Below, piece after piece: positions 36,761 to 49,584 of a stretch of 64,000 bases of DNA. Positions within the stretch are counted from its first letter, which is position 1. Each line of letters begins with the position of its first letter. This DNA comes from Gorsachius magnificus. Its lineage: Eukaryota > Chordata > Aves > Pelecaniformes > Ardeidae. A program made the translations under genes and the position numbers. The notes beneath the pieces were generated by a model. That model was given only the letters and a program-made list of their open reading frames with translations, was not told the DNA's origin and made no database searches. The stretch lies in contig CM067084.1 of assembly GCA_034008185.1 (NCBI GenBank), positions 45,583,099 through 45,647,098 of the forward strand, read 5' to 3'.

Positions 36761-39700
36761 AGGGAGCAAGCAGAAAACCAGAGGCTGCTCCCAGTAGAAA
36801 GCAGAAAAATAGAAAAATCTTTTTGTAGATTAACTCAATCAGAACATTTTAATGTTGCGCATTGGGGCAAATCCTGTTGAATGCCTGAATGCATTTTCTA
36901 TAAAATCTCAGAAATTTGAAGCAATATGAATTATGATTATCACAGAAAAATCTCGTATGAATTGGCCAAATCTTATATTTTAATCTTCTCAAGAATTAAT
37001 CATTTTTTATGTACAGAATTAATCAAATTTTCAAACTTCAGATTAAAATGGGCTGTTTATAATAAAGTCCCTTCTGAAGTTATGCAAAGAAGTTCATCTT
37101 GCTCATGGTTAAAAGGACATTCTCACTGTCTGTTTGCCGCATCATTTGCAGCATCTCTGAGATACATAGCAAAGAGAGGAACATACAGTGCAGTACAGTA
37201 AGGAGACTGCACAGTAGTAGCTTCGCATATAGGAGATACAATAAGAAAAATTTGTGGTTATTCATTATGTTGTTGCTTAACACTTTTGAACCCAAATAAT
37301 CCATGACATTTATCAAATGCAAAGCTCCTACAAGTCATGAGTCAGCAAGAATAAGTTGAAGTCTGTATCTACACTCTTGATTCTTCCTAAGTCTAAATCA
37401 ATCCAGTGTGAAAAATAGTGCTAGCAAACATTATATTAATACTTTGATACTCTCACTATATTTGTCTTGTACTTTCTTTCCCTTTTTAATCTCTGCATAG
37501 ATTAATCCATAAAATTGTGTTAGTGGGTGCCTATACAAGAACACTCAAGACATTTCACTTAAAATTATTCTGTTTATTGAAGCCTAAGAATGGGGGTAAA
37601 GAGAAGATGGAATAGTTTTCTGAATTATTGCATAATAAAGTGGCACAAGGTAACCAGTTTAATGGCAGTAGAAATTAATATGTTTAATTCTAATTTGTAA
37701 GGTAGGCTTAGTATTTTCCCCTGGGAAAGGATCAAAAAAACCCACAAATAAACAAGCTTGTAGCCAAATGTATATTGACCTGAATAACAATAGGTTGCAG
37801 TTTGGTTTCACCTGCAAGCTTGTAAAATTTAACAATCTTCTGCCTTTTTATTCATACGCTTTTTATGCCTTGTTACTAATAAGCACCTAATAGCTAAAAG
37901 CAGCATTGCACACTGATGCATTTCATATTTAGCAGTAACTTAAAAAGTGATTACTATCAGAAATTTTATTTCTTCTTGGATACCCACAGGAGTCTAATGA
38001 ATAGAAGTATCTCAGAGGGGACAGTTTGGGTGTCATTATTGTTTTCACCTTTATCAACATTCTAATGCTTGCAAGCTGAAGTAAGCCTTGTGCACCTCAA
38101 AGAGACAGCTCTCCACCTTCAAGGGGTGATTATTTCTTATTTGAGCCTTCTATTTTTATATTATCAGTCTTTCCATCTGAATGAAGATCAGCATGTAGGC
38201 TTGGTTTGAGTAATTTAAAAAACAGCTACTGTTAATATTAACAAAAGAATCTGACTTTATCACCATTAAGCTAACTTGAAACAAACTTAATCTATTAACT
38301 TAAATACTAGCAGAATTGTTATTGTTCAATCATGTAACTGCTGATTTCTTTTCATGATGCATTTTGACTATTCAAATTGAGCCTATAATTTGAGACAGTA
38401 GTTTAGCTTTAGACCCATTTTAAAAGTCTGATATGTTTAGAAGTTTCAGTTTAATGTTAGATAATCAGCACCTGTCATCCATACTAGCTGTTTTGTATCA
38501 GATTAATATGTACAATACATTGTGGTAATTTTAATACGTTAATGATTTGGAAAGTTCTTTTTCACTGCTGAAGATAAGTCCCCGGTCTTGTGAGGAAAGA
38601 CGCATGTTTCTGTTCAGACCGTTATAGTACATTACCTCATCATTCAAGAGGAATTGATGAATACTTGTGTTTACACTAATAAAGTGTTTGCTAATGTAAA
38701 TTTGAATGTTGGCAGATAACTAATCTATAATTTTCTCATAACTTTGGTCTCTTGGAGTTATATACTTTTGCTTCATGTGGTACATTGGATGATTCTTGGG
38801 TTTATGTCTTCTGCGTCTTTTTCCATCCATAGAAAAGTTGTTTTTAAATACTCATTCCTGTGATGGGTAGATGATAGGCTTTGAAACACATACCGCAACA
38901 TGCAATAGGTTATGCAGAAGAGTGAGTTTTGCAACTTATTGCTTAGAAGGTTTTTTTGAAGGATCTAGAGATATAGGTTCAAGACAGACTAGGTTACAAT
39001 CATTTTAAGTAAATATCAGGTTAGAAGTTAAACTGCTGTCAGTGTTGCCGTGATTAAATATTTTGAATTTGTATTAGTGATATGTGGCTGCTGATAGACT
39101 AATGTCTATAGATTAATCCTTGTTCTTGTAAAGCACTAAGTACTCTCAGGTTCCATTAATATTCAGCCATGCAGAACTCAGAAGAGTAACTAGAGAAAAA
39201 AATGCATTACTTCTCGTTGCTTAAGCAAGGTAAGAAAAAAATTTCTTAAATTACATATTTTGGTTCAGAGATAGGATTGCATAAAGCAAATTAATTCCCT
39301 TATCTACAAAAGTCTTAGTTAATACCTTTTTGCTAACAGAAAAGGATTTAAGTCCTTTCAATGCAATTTATGTAGCAATACAGAGACCTTTCAATAAGAA
39401 GTTTTGGAAAAACAGAAATAAGAAATATCATGTGTGCAAGTATGTAGAACACTTATTCTTATGGCAACAAATGTTAAAACAGAACTTTGTTAAAAAAAAA
39501 AAAAGCTCAAAAACCTTTTGGTAGTTAAGAAATGTGCACGAGCAGAAAACAGCATTCTGACCGGTGCCTCCAAGTAAGGCAGAAGTAGATACAGAACCGA
39601 GCTGAAAACCACTTTGTAATTAAATGTTTATTCTATAAAATATATTCTATGTATAGATTCTGTGTTGGGTAATATATTTCCCAGCTCGGTTTATTTATTG

Positions 39701-42700
39701 CTGAAACCAATATAACTTCTTCTACATCTTAGAAGAGGTTGGAAAAATTTAGTCATGAAAAATGTAGGAGAAAGTACAAAATGTAAGGAGCCAGCCATTT
39801 GATTGGATAAGATTAGCAAAAGATTGTAAAAGACACAAAACCGGAACTTCATAAATGATTTACTCCTGCTCATTAATTAGGCTTGGAAATTATCTCATTT
39901 TATAGTCTAGCAAGACAGCAGAGCAATATTCAGAATTTCTGATATAAGTATAGGAGTAAAAATGTATTTGCTTTAAAGCAAGCCTGCTGGATGGGAATAG
40001 CCATTACAGTCATCAATGAGGCAATGAATCTGTGCCTAAAGCAGTGTAGTAAGGCTTTTCATAACTTTTGGTATTCATAGTAAAGAGTAAATTTGCTGGA
40101 GCATCCACAGAGATTTAAATTAATTTCAGAAAGAAAATTATTACATTAATTTGTTTTCTACAAATATAATTCTGAATTAGTTATTCAGTATGGGTTTTCC
40201 CAGTTGCCTTTAATAAAATGATAGAGGTGGGCTTATGGGGAGCATCTTAATTGTTCAGCTTTCCATTTCTGTTTGACTCATTTTCAAACTTAGTTATTAG
40301 TGGGAAATAGCTGAAGTAAATGAGTGTTTGTGAACTGTAGTGCCTGATTCTAAGCTTTTGCTTGAGCTCATTAAAAGGTTAGTAGATATTTAAAAACACA
40401 GAACGTTTTAGTTTCGATCAAAGTAGTGTCCTTCATGGAGCTCTGTTTTAGAAAGAATTTCACTGTGTGTAATGTTTTATAGTCACGCTTTAAAGTTTGT
40501 AATTCTATTGACCTTAAGAGCAAAGTGTGTTAAATTAAAACAGCTTGTTGCAGCTCATTTTACTATGACTCAGTTATAAGTAATAGTGGTTAATATTTTT
40601 GCACAGTATTTCTCTAGTACACCATTTAAAATGTGCAGGGCTTATGATGCAGAGGACAGTAAATCAAGAATGGTCAGCTGTCAAATACAAAGGAAGAATC
40701 AGGATGATTAAAAAAATATTATTTTTCATTAATAATTTTCACCTGAATGATGTAATTATATAGAACACTGATAGCATGATTTCTCATTTCTTCAACAGAT
40801 CAAAAGTTGTTTATTCATTTGCTTTGTGAGGAAACTCTGGTTCTGTAAAGGTTAAGTTTGTACAGTTGGACATAGGGAAAATCAAATTCTGAATGCAGAG
40901 CATTCTGGTATCTACACAATATAACGGTATTGCTAAGATGAAAAAAGGGTCATGTAGAGCTATCGCTGTAATTCTGCCTGGGAACTCAATTTTGTAGGTA
41001 TAGAAAGAACATTTAATTATGACCTTACTTCTCATATGATTATTCTTCCTAATGCTACCGATTTGTCATAACAAAGCTATAGACAGAAATTTATTCCAAA
41101 TTAAAAACTAAGAGGATTAAGAAATTGTTTTATAACAGAAGTTATAAGTCATTCATAAATATACTTTTATTTCATTCTTCTTTCCTGACCTGACTGTTCA
41201 GAACAGCACTGCACGCTTTCAGCTGAGCTTACAGACTTTTGTACAAAGAATGTAAGTTTTTGCACTGTTCCTGAGACAGACTTGAGCAGGAAATGCTTTC
41301 TGTGATATGAAACCCAATTCTCTCCTTCCATTCCCCCTGGAGAAAGAAAGAAGGAAAAGAAATTTTGTGCTTTGGAACAAGCTAAGTCCTTTCAAATGCA
41401 TGAAAGACGAAGAGAGTGCTAAGCATGCAGCCTCAGCTGCTTCTGAATAACCCAAGGTAGGATGCCTACTTGGGATGTAATCTGGGCTGGTACTGAAGTG
41501 AGCAGAGTCTTTGTTTTTGTTGTTAATCTTTGTCTAAAACAGGCAAACAAATGAAAAAACTATTTACTGGAATTAAATTATTCTTATCCATATCATAGAT
41601 TCCACATTCCCACTCTCCATTTGCTTGAAACATTTTCAAGTTTCCTTGAGATTCAGCACAGGATCTCAGTTTTTAGGAGAGATTAGATTTTTTAGGAGTA
41701 CGGCACACAAGACCTGTAGTATCTAGCTTCAGAGGCTTGCTAGCTATGACTCTTTAGTTTTGCAGTGTACGGACTGTGTCTTGGTGACTGTTTCTCCCCC
41801 CCCCTCCCCCCCCATGAATCTTTTGTAACTTAAAAGCAGAAAATACAGCTTTTGGGCGTGTACCAAAATATATCTTAGAAAGTGGAGTAATTGACTGCAA
41901 TTAAGGCACCAAAATTTTGGAACTGACTTATTGTATTAGATCATACATAACTCAAAATTGGAACAAAAAATATCTTTCCTCTTATATTAATATTAAAATG
42001 AAATTATGTATTGAAGAATTTGAAATGGGTATCCATGTGACTGTTTATGAAGTTGTGTGGTCAAAAGTTTCAGTGAATAAACTAAGATTCAAGTTCTAGA
42101 ATCAGGTGTCTAAAGCCAAACCTGTCCTGTGTGTAAAATATGTATTAAATAAAAAATGAATTTAAAAGTAATGTGGTTTATGCACGTGTGCAGGCACCAG
42201 GACCTTTTACCTCAGAACCTGGGTTGCAAAACTTTTCTGCTTGTGATTTTTCAGTCTTTACTTTCCAAGACAAACCTGGTGCATCTTCCTGAAGTCTTTC
42301 TTTTCTTCAAAGAAAAAAGAGTTTTCTGGGGAGTTGAAGGTAATGTCCTCAGATTAAGAATTAAAAAATAATTTAAACTTAAAAGTACTTAAAAATGAGC
42401 CCTTTTCAAATCTAGCATGTTTTTATAAAATCTTAGACCAAATGATCTAAATAGAAGTGGTACAAGCCCAGCCATGTTGCTTCTGAAAGTTCAGCCTTCA
42501 AAATATGGCTGAAGGATGCCACTGCAATGAATTTTCTTTTTGCAAGTAGCTGTTGTGCCTCTCATCAGCATAACTGAAGTTTAGCGCTGTCTGTGCTATG
42601 TCTATTTGCAAGAGAAACAGGATATTATTCTCTATAGCTGCCAGTCTGTTGCTTTTTGAGCTCTAGTGTGTTAGGATCCAATTTTTTTTTAGATGAGATG

Positions 42701-42711
42701 AAGGCCCCCTT
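36761..42711. other. Unique AT-rich DNA, no supported gene
   Basis: About 6 kb without a recognised repeat. Overlapping frames at 36926-37322 on both strands carry no domain. A C-rich run (CCCCCCCCCTCCCCCCCC type) lies at 41796-41813. Confidence 0.55.
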
Positions 42712-42968
42712 GCTTTCTAGCCGACCTCAGACGAGCCTGGAAGGCTAGGGTTGGCTAGACCAACCTCTCATTTCAGGTTCGATCCCTTCGAGCAAGATTA
42801 AGATGCAAACAAGGCCAGATGTCATAAGACCACCCGTTTATTAGCTCTTTGGGGGAAAGAGAGAAAGGAAGGAAGGAAAGATGGGAAATTAAGCAAGAGG
42901 TACAGGTAGCAGAGCACAGACAGTCGCCACCGGCTTCTGGGGCCTTCAGTGCTGGATGATCACACACA
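42712..42968 (-). other. Unclassified GC-richer segment, possible LTR remnant
   Basis: It stands out from its surroundings by higher GC and several CpGs, and abuts the CR1 tail at 42969. Read on the reverse strand it has a pyrimidine-rich stretch (TTTCCTTCCTTCCTTTCTCT) followed by AATAAACGGGTGG, i.e. a poly(A) signal after a pyrimidine tract, as in the 3' half of some LTRs. The forward strand starts TG at 42711. No second copy lies in this window, so retroviral identity is a guess. The forward strand also carries a tRNA B-box-like GGTTCGATCCC at 42776-42786, but no tRNA fold was seen. Confidence 0.3.
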
Positions 42969-43232
42969 GAGGTCGACAGGACAAGGGGCAACGGACACAA
43001 ACTGAAACATAAGAAATTTCAGTTGAATATGCAGAAGAACTTCTTTACTTTGATGGTGACAGAGCACTGTAACAGGCTGCCCAGGGGGGTTGTGGAGTCC
43101 TCATCTCTGTAGATATTCAAAGCCCACCTGGATGATGTCCTGTGCAACCTGCTCTAGGTGAACCTGCTTTAGCAGGAGGGTTGGACAAGATGATCTCCTG
43201 AGGTCCCTTCCAATCCTTGCCATTCTCTGATT
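42969..43232 (+). mobile_element. CR1 LINE 3' end, about 260 bases
   Basis: Forward CR1 3' end. Landmarks in order: CGACAGGACAAGGGGCAACG, CACAAACTGAAACATAAG, AAGAACTTCTTTACTTTGA, AACAGGCTGCCCAGGGGGGT, GTGGAGTCCTCATCTCTG, AGGGTTGGACAAGATGATCT and GAGGTCCCTTCCAATCC, ending in a degraded terminal repeat (CCATTCTCTGATT). The AGGTCCCTTCCAA form of the tail differs from the AAGGTCTTTTCCAA form at 25 and 55 kb, so it belongs to another CR1 subfamily. The low edge meets the unclassified segment, so that segment may mark an older junction. Confidence 0.9.
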
Positions 43233-43397
43233 TTTTGATAGGATTTGAGTTATCAACCTATCCAAAAGGATGAAAGCCCCATGTATTAATATACATTGTT
43301 TTTGTATTGTTGCACTGTGTATTTCTGGAATTCTAAAATTTGTAGGGAGAGATTGTCAATGGGGGATTTTTTGTTTGGGGATTTTTTCAATTATTTC

Positions 43398-44630
43398 AAA
43401 GCATCTTAGAAACGTTGGTTGTAAGGGATCTCAGACTGCAGGTCATTCTGTTCAGCCTCTTATTGGGAGTGGGACTGTTGCTGACGCTAGGCCAGATTAG
43501 CTATGGTTTTGTCTAATCAAGTCTATAGAACCTTTAAGGGTTGGAGAGTCCACAACCTCTAGCACTATGATACCCTCCTAAGTGAAGAGTCATTGAGTCA
43601 TAGAAGCTTTCCTAATTTTCTTTACGAATCTCCTAGCCACTGTGGCTATTGTCCTTTATTCTCTGTTGCTACTATGTAGAATTTAGCTTCATCATCATTG
43701 TATACATCCTTCAAGTGTTTGTAGGAAATTGTTAGGTTGTCCCTCAGCCTCCTGTTCACCTGACTGAACAAGGTGAGTTCCTTCTCCCTCCCTCTCCCTT
43801 CAGAAGTTATGTGCTCTAAGCCCCTAACTCCTCCAACTTTTCTGCATCCCTCCTGAACAGTGGGGTCCAAATCTGGACATAGTGTTTTGGGTGTAATCTC
43901 ACCAGCATGGAGTAGAGGAGGTTAATAACTTTGCTCAATCTGCTGGCCATGATTTTTTTTTGTTTGGTTATGGTGTTTGAGTTTTTTGGGAGGCATTTTC
44001 TTTTGTTGTTTTTGTTTTTTCCAGGACTGCTACTCAGTATCTCACTTCACAGCCTGTGCTGATACATGAGGCTATTTCATCACAGGTGCAGAAATTTTCA
44101 CTTCTTGCAGAATTTCATGAGGTTTCTGTTAGCACAATTCCTGTGAACCCCTGTGAATATAGGTGCTTCTGCTAGATATCAACCACTTCCCCTAATTTGG
44201 TACCATTTGGAAATTTGCTCTGGGTGCATTTAGTTTTATCATCTAGGTCACTTATAAGGATCTTGGACAATAATGCCACAGGATCAACTGCTGGGATGCC
44301 CTACCTCCTGCTTGCTACCAACCCAATGCAAACCCTGGTAGTCCAGCCATTTTTCAATGCATCTAACTGTCTCTTACTTCAGTTCCTATTTCCTCAACTA
44401 CCAAATGAGAATGCTGTTACTACAGCATCACAAGTTTTACTAAAGTCGAGGCATATTACATAGAAGTAGTCCAGTTGGTGATGTGGAGTAGTGGACATGC
44501 CTTTGGTGAAATAAATGTTGACTGTTCCCAGTTATCTTGTCATCTTCATGCATTTAGAAATGCATTGCAAGAGGATCTACTTCATAATCTTTCCAGGGAC
44601 TGATTTCTCTGTTCAAAGGTGTTGATAAAT
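43398..44630 (-). mobile_element. Old CR1-type LINE, 3' end plus reverse transcriptase remnant
   Basis: A reverse-oriented, highly diverged CR1 relative. The 3' untranslated part spans about 43398-43960, with landmarks TTGGTTGTAAGGGATCTCAG, TCCACAACCTCTAGCAC, TTGTCCCTCAGCCTCCTGTT and CTGCTGGCCATG. The reverse transcriptase part spans about 44030-44630: AAATTTGCTCTGGGTGCA (the FADD region), AACTGCTGGGATGCCC, TAGTCCAGCCATTTTTCAAT, CACAAGTTTTACTAAAGTCG (family FSKAFDT, reversed), CCTTTGGTGAAATAAATGTTGACTG (recognisable from its first half) and TCTTTCCAGGGACTGA. A T/G-rich patch at 43947-44020 interrupts the alignment. Stops and gaps are frequent. The open frames at 43646-43870 and 44197-44463 are chance products inside the repeat. 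Confidence 0.8.
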
Positions 44631-45552
44631 ACATCAGTAGAGCAATCATTCTCAAAATTAATATGTGGTACCTTGAAAATCTAGGTCCCATCGTAGTATT
44701 AGTATATATTATATTGCTTGTAGTAAATTAGCCACCTTTGTGCTGCTGATTGGTGCCACAATAGAGGGAGGATATGTTTAGCTTTTCAAGGAAAGATCTA
44801 ATAGTTTAGTTCCAGCCTCTGTACAGTTGGGACTGATAAAGCTTAATTTCTCCCTTAGATTTAAGGCAGATTTTCAGATTAAGGTCTCTACATAGATAGG
44901 AAATAAAGCTTCCAAGAAAAGGGAATAAAACCATTATAACAGTAAAGGTTACTATTGCTCTAATTATAATTCATATCCAATAATGAACATCTTGTTCAAT
45001 AATACTTAATTCAAATCATGATGCTGAATGTAAAATTACATATTGAGAGAATTCATTAGAAGTTTTTAAAGTAAGCTGAATAAATGTGCCTCAGAGAACG
45101 TATTTGATGAATCTGTAGAAGTGTTTAAATTAGATCTGTAAAGTATTATGAAAAATCCACACGGGATGCACAATTAGGTGAATAAGCTGTTCAAGGCCAG
45201 GAGCTATTGAGCATTTATTGTACAGTGCTTTCTTGTATGTAGTATATGCAAAACAGGTGAATGGCAAAAAAGTAACAGTATGCAAAGTTTAAAAGAAACT
45301 CAGCAGAGGTGAGGGCTTGAATTGTAAAAAAAAAAATAAAATAAAAAAAATTCTTCGTAATTAGTTTTTCAGTTTTTGCTTATGCATTATTGCTATACCA
45401 CTGAACTATTTAAATGTAGGGCAAATGATTACTTAATGTATGCATGTTTTATAAAGCATGTTGTTTATTGGCCTTTTGAGTTGGACCATTGATAACCTGG
45501 TTGTCTTTTCCTGAACATGTACGTTAGCCTTTCTGAATCAACAAAAATATAC
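44631..45552. other. Unique AT-rich spacer
   Basis: AT-rich, no gene. A-rich simple sequence at about 45328-45350. No LINE or LTR similarity recognised between the two reverse CR1 copies. Confidence 0.6.
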
Positions 45553-46101
45553 CATAGAATCATAGAATCATTTAGGTTGGAAAAACATTTAAGATCATTG
45601 AGTCCAGCTGTTCACCTAGCACTGCTAAATCCACCACTAAACCATGTCCCTAAGCACCACATCTGCACATCTTTTAAATACCTCCAGGGATGGGGACTCC
45701 AACACTTCCCTGGGCAGCCTGGTCCAATGCTTGACAACCCTTTCAGTGAAGAAAGTTTTCCTAGTACCCAATCTAAACCTCCCTGGCATAACTTGAGGCC
45801 ATTTCCTCTTGTTCTATCGCTTGTTACTTGGGAAAAGAGACCAACACCCACCTCACTACAGCCTCCTTTCAGGTACTTGCAGGAGCAATAAGGTCTCCCC
45901 TGCACCTCCTTTCCTCCAGGCTAAACAATGCCAGTTCCCTCAGCTGCATCTCATAACACTTGTTCTCTAGACCCTTCCCCAGCTTTGTTGCCCTTCTCTA
46001 GACATGCTCCAGTACCTCAGTGTCCTTCTTGTAGTGAGGGGCCCAAAACTGAACACAGCATTCAAGGTGCGGCCTCACTAATGCCAAGTACAGGGGGACA
46101 A

Positions 46102-46410
46102 TCACTTCCCTGCTCCTGCTGGCCACACTATTCCTGATGTAAGCCAGGATGCTGTTGGCCTTCTTAGCCACCTGACAAATTTCTGGCTCATATTCAGCTG
46201 GCTGTCAAAGAACATCCCCAGGGCCTTTTCTGCCAGGCACCTTTCCAGCCACTCTTCCCCAAGCCTGTAGCATTGCATGGGGTCGTTGTGACCCAAGTGC
46301 AGGACCCAGCACTTGGCCTTGTTGAACCTCTTACAATTGACCTTGGCCCATTGATCCAGCCTGTCCAGGTCCCTCTGTAGAGCCTTCCTACCCTTCAAGC
46401 AGATCAACAC
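46102..46410 (-). pseudogene. CR1 ORF2 remnant, thumb/connection region
   Basis: A 102-codon frame inside the reverse CR1. Recognisable family blocks are ALQRDLDRLDQWAKVNC, RFNKAKCWVLHLGHNDP, YRLGEEWLERCLAEKALG and FDSQLNMSQ, which follow the YxDD catalytic loop in CR1 reverse transcriptase. After about residue 80 the reading departs from the family (a frameshift into WLRRPTASW). Just upstream (46424-46441, reversed) the catalytic loop reads KFADNT: the family FADD has its second aspartate changed to asparagine, which would inactivate polymerisation. Separated from the upstream palm piece by a frameshift and stops. Not a host gene. Confidence 0.88.
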
Positions 46411-46487
46411 TCCTTCCTAACTTGGTGTTGTCTGCAAACTTACTGAGGGTGCACTCAATCCCCTCGTCCAGATCATTGATAAAGATA

Positions 46488-46955
46488 TTAAGCAGAACTG
46501 GCCCCAGTACTGAGCCCTAGGGAGCACCACTTTGTGACTGGCTGCCAACTGCATCTAACTCCATTCACCACAACTCTTTGGTCCTGGCCATCCAGCCATT
46601 TTTTTACCCAGCAAAGTGTATGCCTGTCCAAGCCATGAGCAGCCAGTTCCTCCGGAAAAATGCTGTGGGAGAAGGTGTCAAAGGCTTTTCTAAAGTTTAA
46701 GTAGACAACATCCACAGCCTTTCCCTCATCCACTAAGCAGGTCACCTTGTCATAGGAGGAATTCAGGTTAGTCAAGCAAGACCTGCCTTTCATGAACCCG
46801 TGCTGGCTGGGCTTGATCACCTGGTTGGCCTGTATGTGCCACATGATGGCCCACAAGATGATCTGCTCCATAACCTTCCCTGGCACTAAGGTCAGACTGA
46901 CAGGCCTATAGTTCCCTGGATTCTCCTTCTGGCCCTTCTTGTAGATGGATGTCAC
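46488..46955 (-). pseudogene. CR1 ORF2 remnant, reverse transcriptase fingers/palm
   Basis: A 155-codon frame inside the reverse CR1. In order: IYKKGQKENPGNYRPVSLT (the NYRPVSL block, residues ~4-22), PGKVMEQIIL, SQHGFMKGRSCLTNL (~53-67), VVYLNFRKAFDT (~84-95, motif A) and KWLDGQDQRVVVNG (~119-132). The motif A catalytic aspartate (family YLDFSKAFD) is asparagine here. From about residue 140 the frame leaves the family: one extra A in the codons before the SGVPQGS motif shifts the reading, and in the correct frame the glutamine codon of PQGS has become the stop TAG (near 46518-46520, reversed). The piece is therefore dead three times over: catalytic change, frameshift and stop. Confidence 0.92.
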
Positions 46956-47165
46956 ATTTTCTAACTTCCAGTTAACTGGGACCTCCCTAATTAGCCAGGA
47001 CTGCTAATAAATGATTGAAAGTGGCTTGGTGAGCACTTCCACCAGCTCCCTCAGTACCTTTGGGTGGATCCCATCTGGCCCCATGGACTTGTGTGTGTCT
47101 AAATGGTGTAGCAGGTTGCTAACCATTTCCCCTTGGATTACAGGGGCTTCATTCTGCTCCCATAG

Positions 47166-49584
47166 TAACCATACATACGTGTATAACCATGCATAATACC
47201 TGTATTGGGAGCATTGCTCTCTGTAACTTTACATAATTTTAAGACAGCTCTTTTCATTTTTCCATACTTTATATGATATTTACTATTTAAGCGTGCCAGA
47301 GATATATTTGTAATAGTTGATAAAGTGTGATGCATATATGATATTTGTCTTTTCAGTGTTTTAGTGGATATCACAAGACTTACTACTTATCTGTTCTCTC
47401 CCAGTTTTTCTGATATGTTTGCAACTAAAGATATATCTACATACAGTTAGTAAACTATTGTAGCATGTGTGATCATATTCAAGCTAACCTAGTTAATTCA
47501 TGCCATGTAGGCTACAGCACAGGGTTTCAGCTGTATTTCAACACTGAGCATCCTTGCCTGGATGGTATGTGATATCCTTTGCTGCTCCTTTTTCTCAGTC
47601 TTTGATACCAAGCTAACTAGAAAAAGGCCAGATTTTATGCCTGCTAATGTGGAGTCATACCAGCTAACTCTAAAAAAGGCATAGCTGAAGACCGTTCCTC
47701 CTATTTTTTTTCACACCTGTCCATATTTTATTTTCCATGCTGCCTTAATACATTATTAGAGCCCAGGCACTATAAGTAATTATATCAGTCAAACCATTCG
47801 TGAGTCTAGTTTATTTTTCAAATACAGAACAGCTGAAAATATATACATATATTAAACTGTGAAACCTGAAAGTCTAGATTTTAATTTTTCCTCCTGTAAA
47901 CGTATTGTTGCAATTGTTTTTTAGTGAAATGTACTTGTTTTTCCAATGGCTATTACCTAATAGTCTGTGTGAGCAGACTTAAAAGCAAAACCAGCAAAGT
48001 TTGCAGTGTAAAATTTCATTCTAGACTTTAGTCCCTATTTAACAGATTATCAACAGAATGCATCACAGAAGACTTTCCCCGGGCCAGACTCTACCTATGT
48101 TTCTCCAGTAGGAATGGGTTTTTTAATCTTAAAATCAGGTCTTTCCCTAGGGAGCCACTCCTCCCTTTCATGCAACAGAGGTAACAATCCACCTGCCTCC
48201 CTGAATCAGCAGTCTCCACTTAACCTCTTCACAGCAGGATAAGCACCTGCTAACAGCATGGGGTATTGCTGGGAAAATTATGAGCCTGCTAGCTTATATG
48301 TTAACAGTGATTAATATTTGGTATTACTGTTTCAATATGTAGGAGGCATTACCACTACTGAAAAACTGCCTTAACTCCAGCTGCTGTTCCTACAGAGATC
48401 ACTCTCATTTAGAAGATGCAGTTATGCTGTGCTTCTATGAAATCGGAAGCATCTTTCAGGGCTCAGGAAACAGACAGAGTTAAAATGCTAAGTGTTATCG
48501 TTTAAAAAAAAAAAAAAGACATTCAAATTTGCGTACTGTCTTTGTGAAACATTAAAAGTAGGGGCTTTGTGTCTTCTAAAGTGTGTGTGTGGAGGGGGGC
48601 ATTAATACTTGCCCACTTTTGCAGTGACTGATGGTTTGTGATAGCCTATGGAAATACTTGTTTTAGCTTTGGGAATATAAGTACGCTAAGATAATGAGAA
48701 CGTAGTAGTGTTCTCTATTTTCATCATAACCAGCCATCTTCCTTCACTAAAAGATAACATTGCTCTTCCCTTAAGTATTATGTTTTATGTAAATGTATCA
48801 GGTGCCTGGACAGTCTTGGCCATTGATTTATAAATTGGTTGCATGTTGCCACTGATCCACCCAGTTACTGGGTACAATTAGTTTGAAGTTTCTAAACTAT
48901 ACGTCAAAAGCAGAAGCCATTAAAATATATCAAAGGTTCAGTTTTTCTTTAACCTTTAGAATAGTATTATGAGCCCTTCTACTGGAATTTTAATATCTGC
49001 ACCAGAAGATGTTATCAAAACTTTAAAAAGCCTGCAAAACTTGAATTGTATCTCTCCTTATTTATATCTATGAGAAGATAGAATTGAGATTTAATCAAGC
49101 TTCAAAAATATTTCATTAATTTGACATAGGTGCCTTAAGAGGGCTTTTGTTCAAACATAAATAAAACATTAATGAATATTTACATTTTAATTGTTGTAGC
49201 AAGGTACTACTGATTCTTTTCCAAATGTTTGTGTCTCTTAAGTGCAACTCAACTTGTATTTGTTCTTTTTGCTGTGTATAATTGCTTCAAACACACACCA
49301 GAACGCAATGTTCATTCACTTTCTCTTTTACTTCTTCCCCCCTTTTTTTGTCTTTAATTTCCATAGTGCTAGGCAGTCTGCATAACCTCCTCTCATCCTT
49401 CCCTTAAGTCTGCATTGACTTCATATTTTGGTAACATAATCATTAGTAATATAGTATTATTATCCTGAATATTCTGTAAGCATGAAAAAACCTCATGATT
49501 TAATTGAATATCTCTTTAAAATGGTATAAAAATCTTTAGTCTGATTGCTACTTTCATGTTATAAAACCCCCCTACATCCATGTT
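47166..49584. other. Unique AT-rich DNA, no supported gene
   Basis: No repeat family or domain-bearing frame. A run of 14 A lies at about 48504-48517. Confidence 0.55.

Larger units (their letters stand above)
45553..47165 (-). mobile_element. CR1 LINE, 5'-truncated, about 1.6 kb
   Basis: The longest CR1 copy in the window, in reverse orientation. The 3' end at the low coordinate has the terminal repeats (CATAGAATCATAGAATCATT) and GGTTGGAAAAACATTTAAGA. The 3' untranslated region and the C-terminal part of the second ORF follow, continuing through the reverse transcriptase palm to about 47165, where GGATTACAGGGGCTTCATTC (reversed) is the last recognisable CR1 block. The 3' half matches the forward copy at 54784-55464 and the short reverse copy at 49585-49909, so the three belong to one or closely related subfamilies. 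It is 5'-truncated, lacking the endonuclease, and coding is broken (see the two pseudogene entries). Confidence 0.95.

Noticed and set aside
42776..42786. GGTTCGATCCC, a perfect-looking tRNA B box
   Set aside because: No properly placed A box, acceptor stem or anticodon arm can be folded around it, and the T-stem pairs only partly.
45517..46137. Forward frames of 124 and 69 codons and an overlapping reverse frame of 97
   Set aside because: They are readings of a CR1 3' region. The forward ones are antisense to the element.
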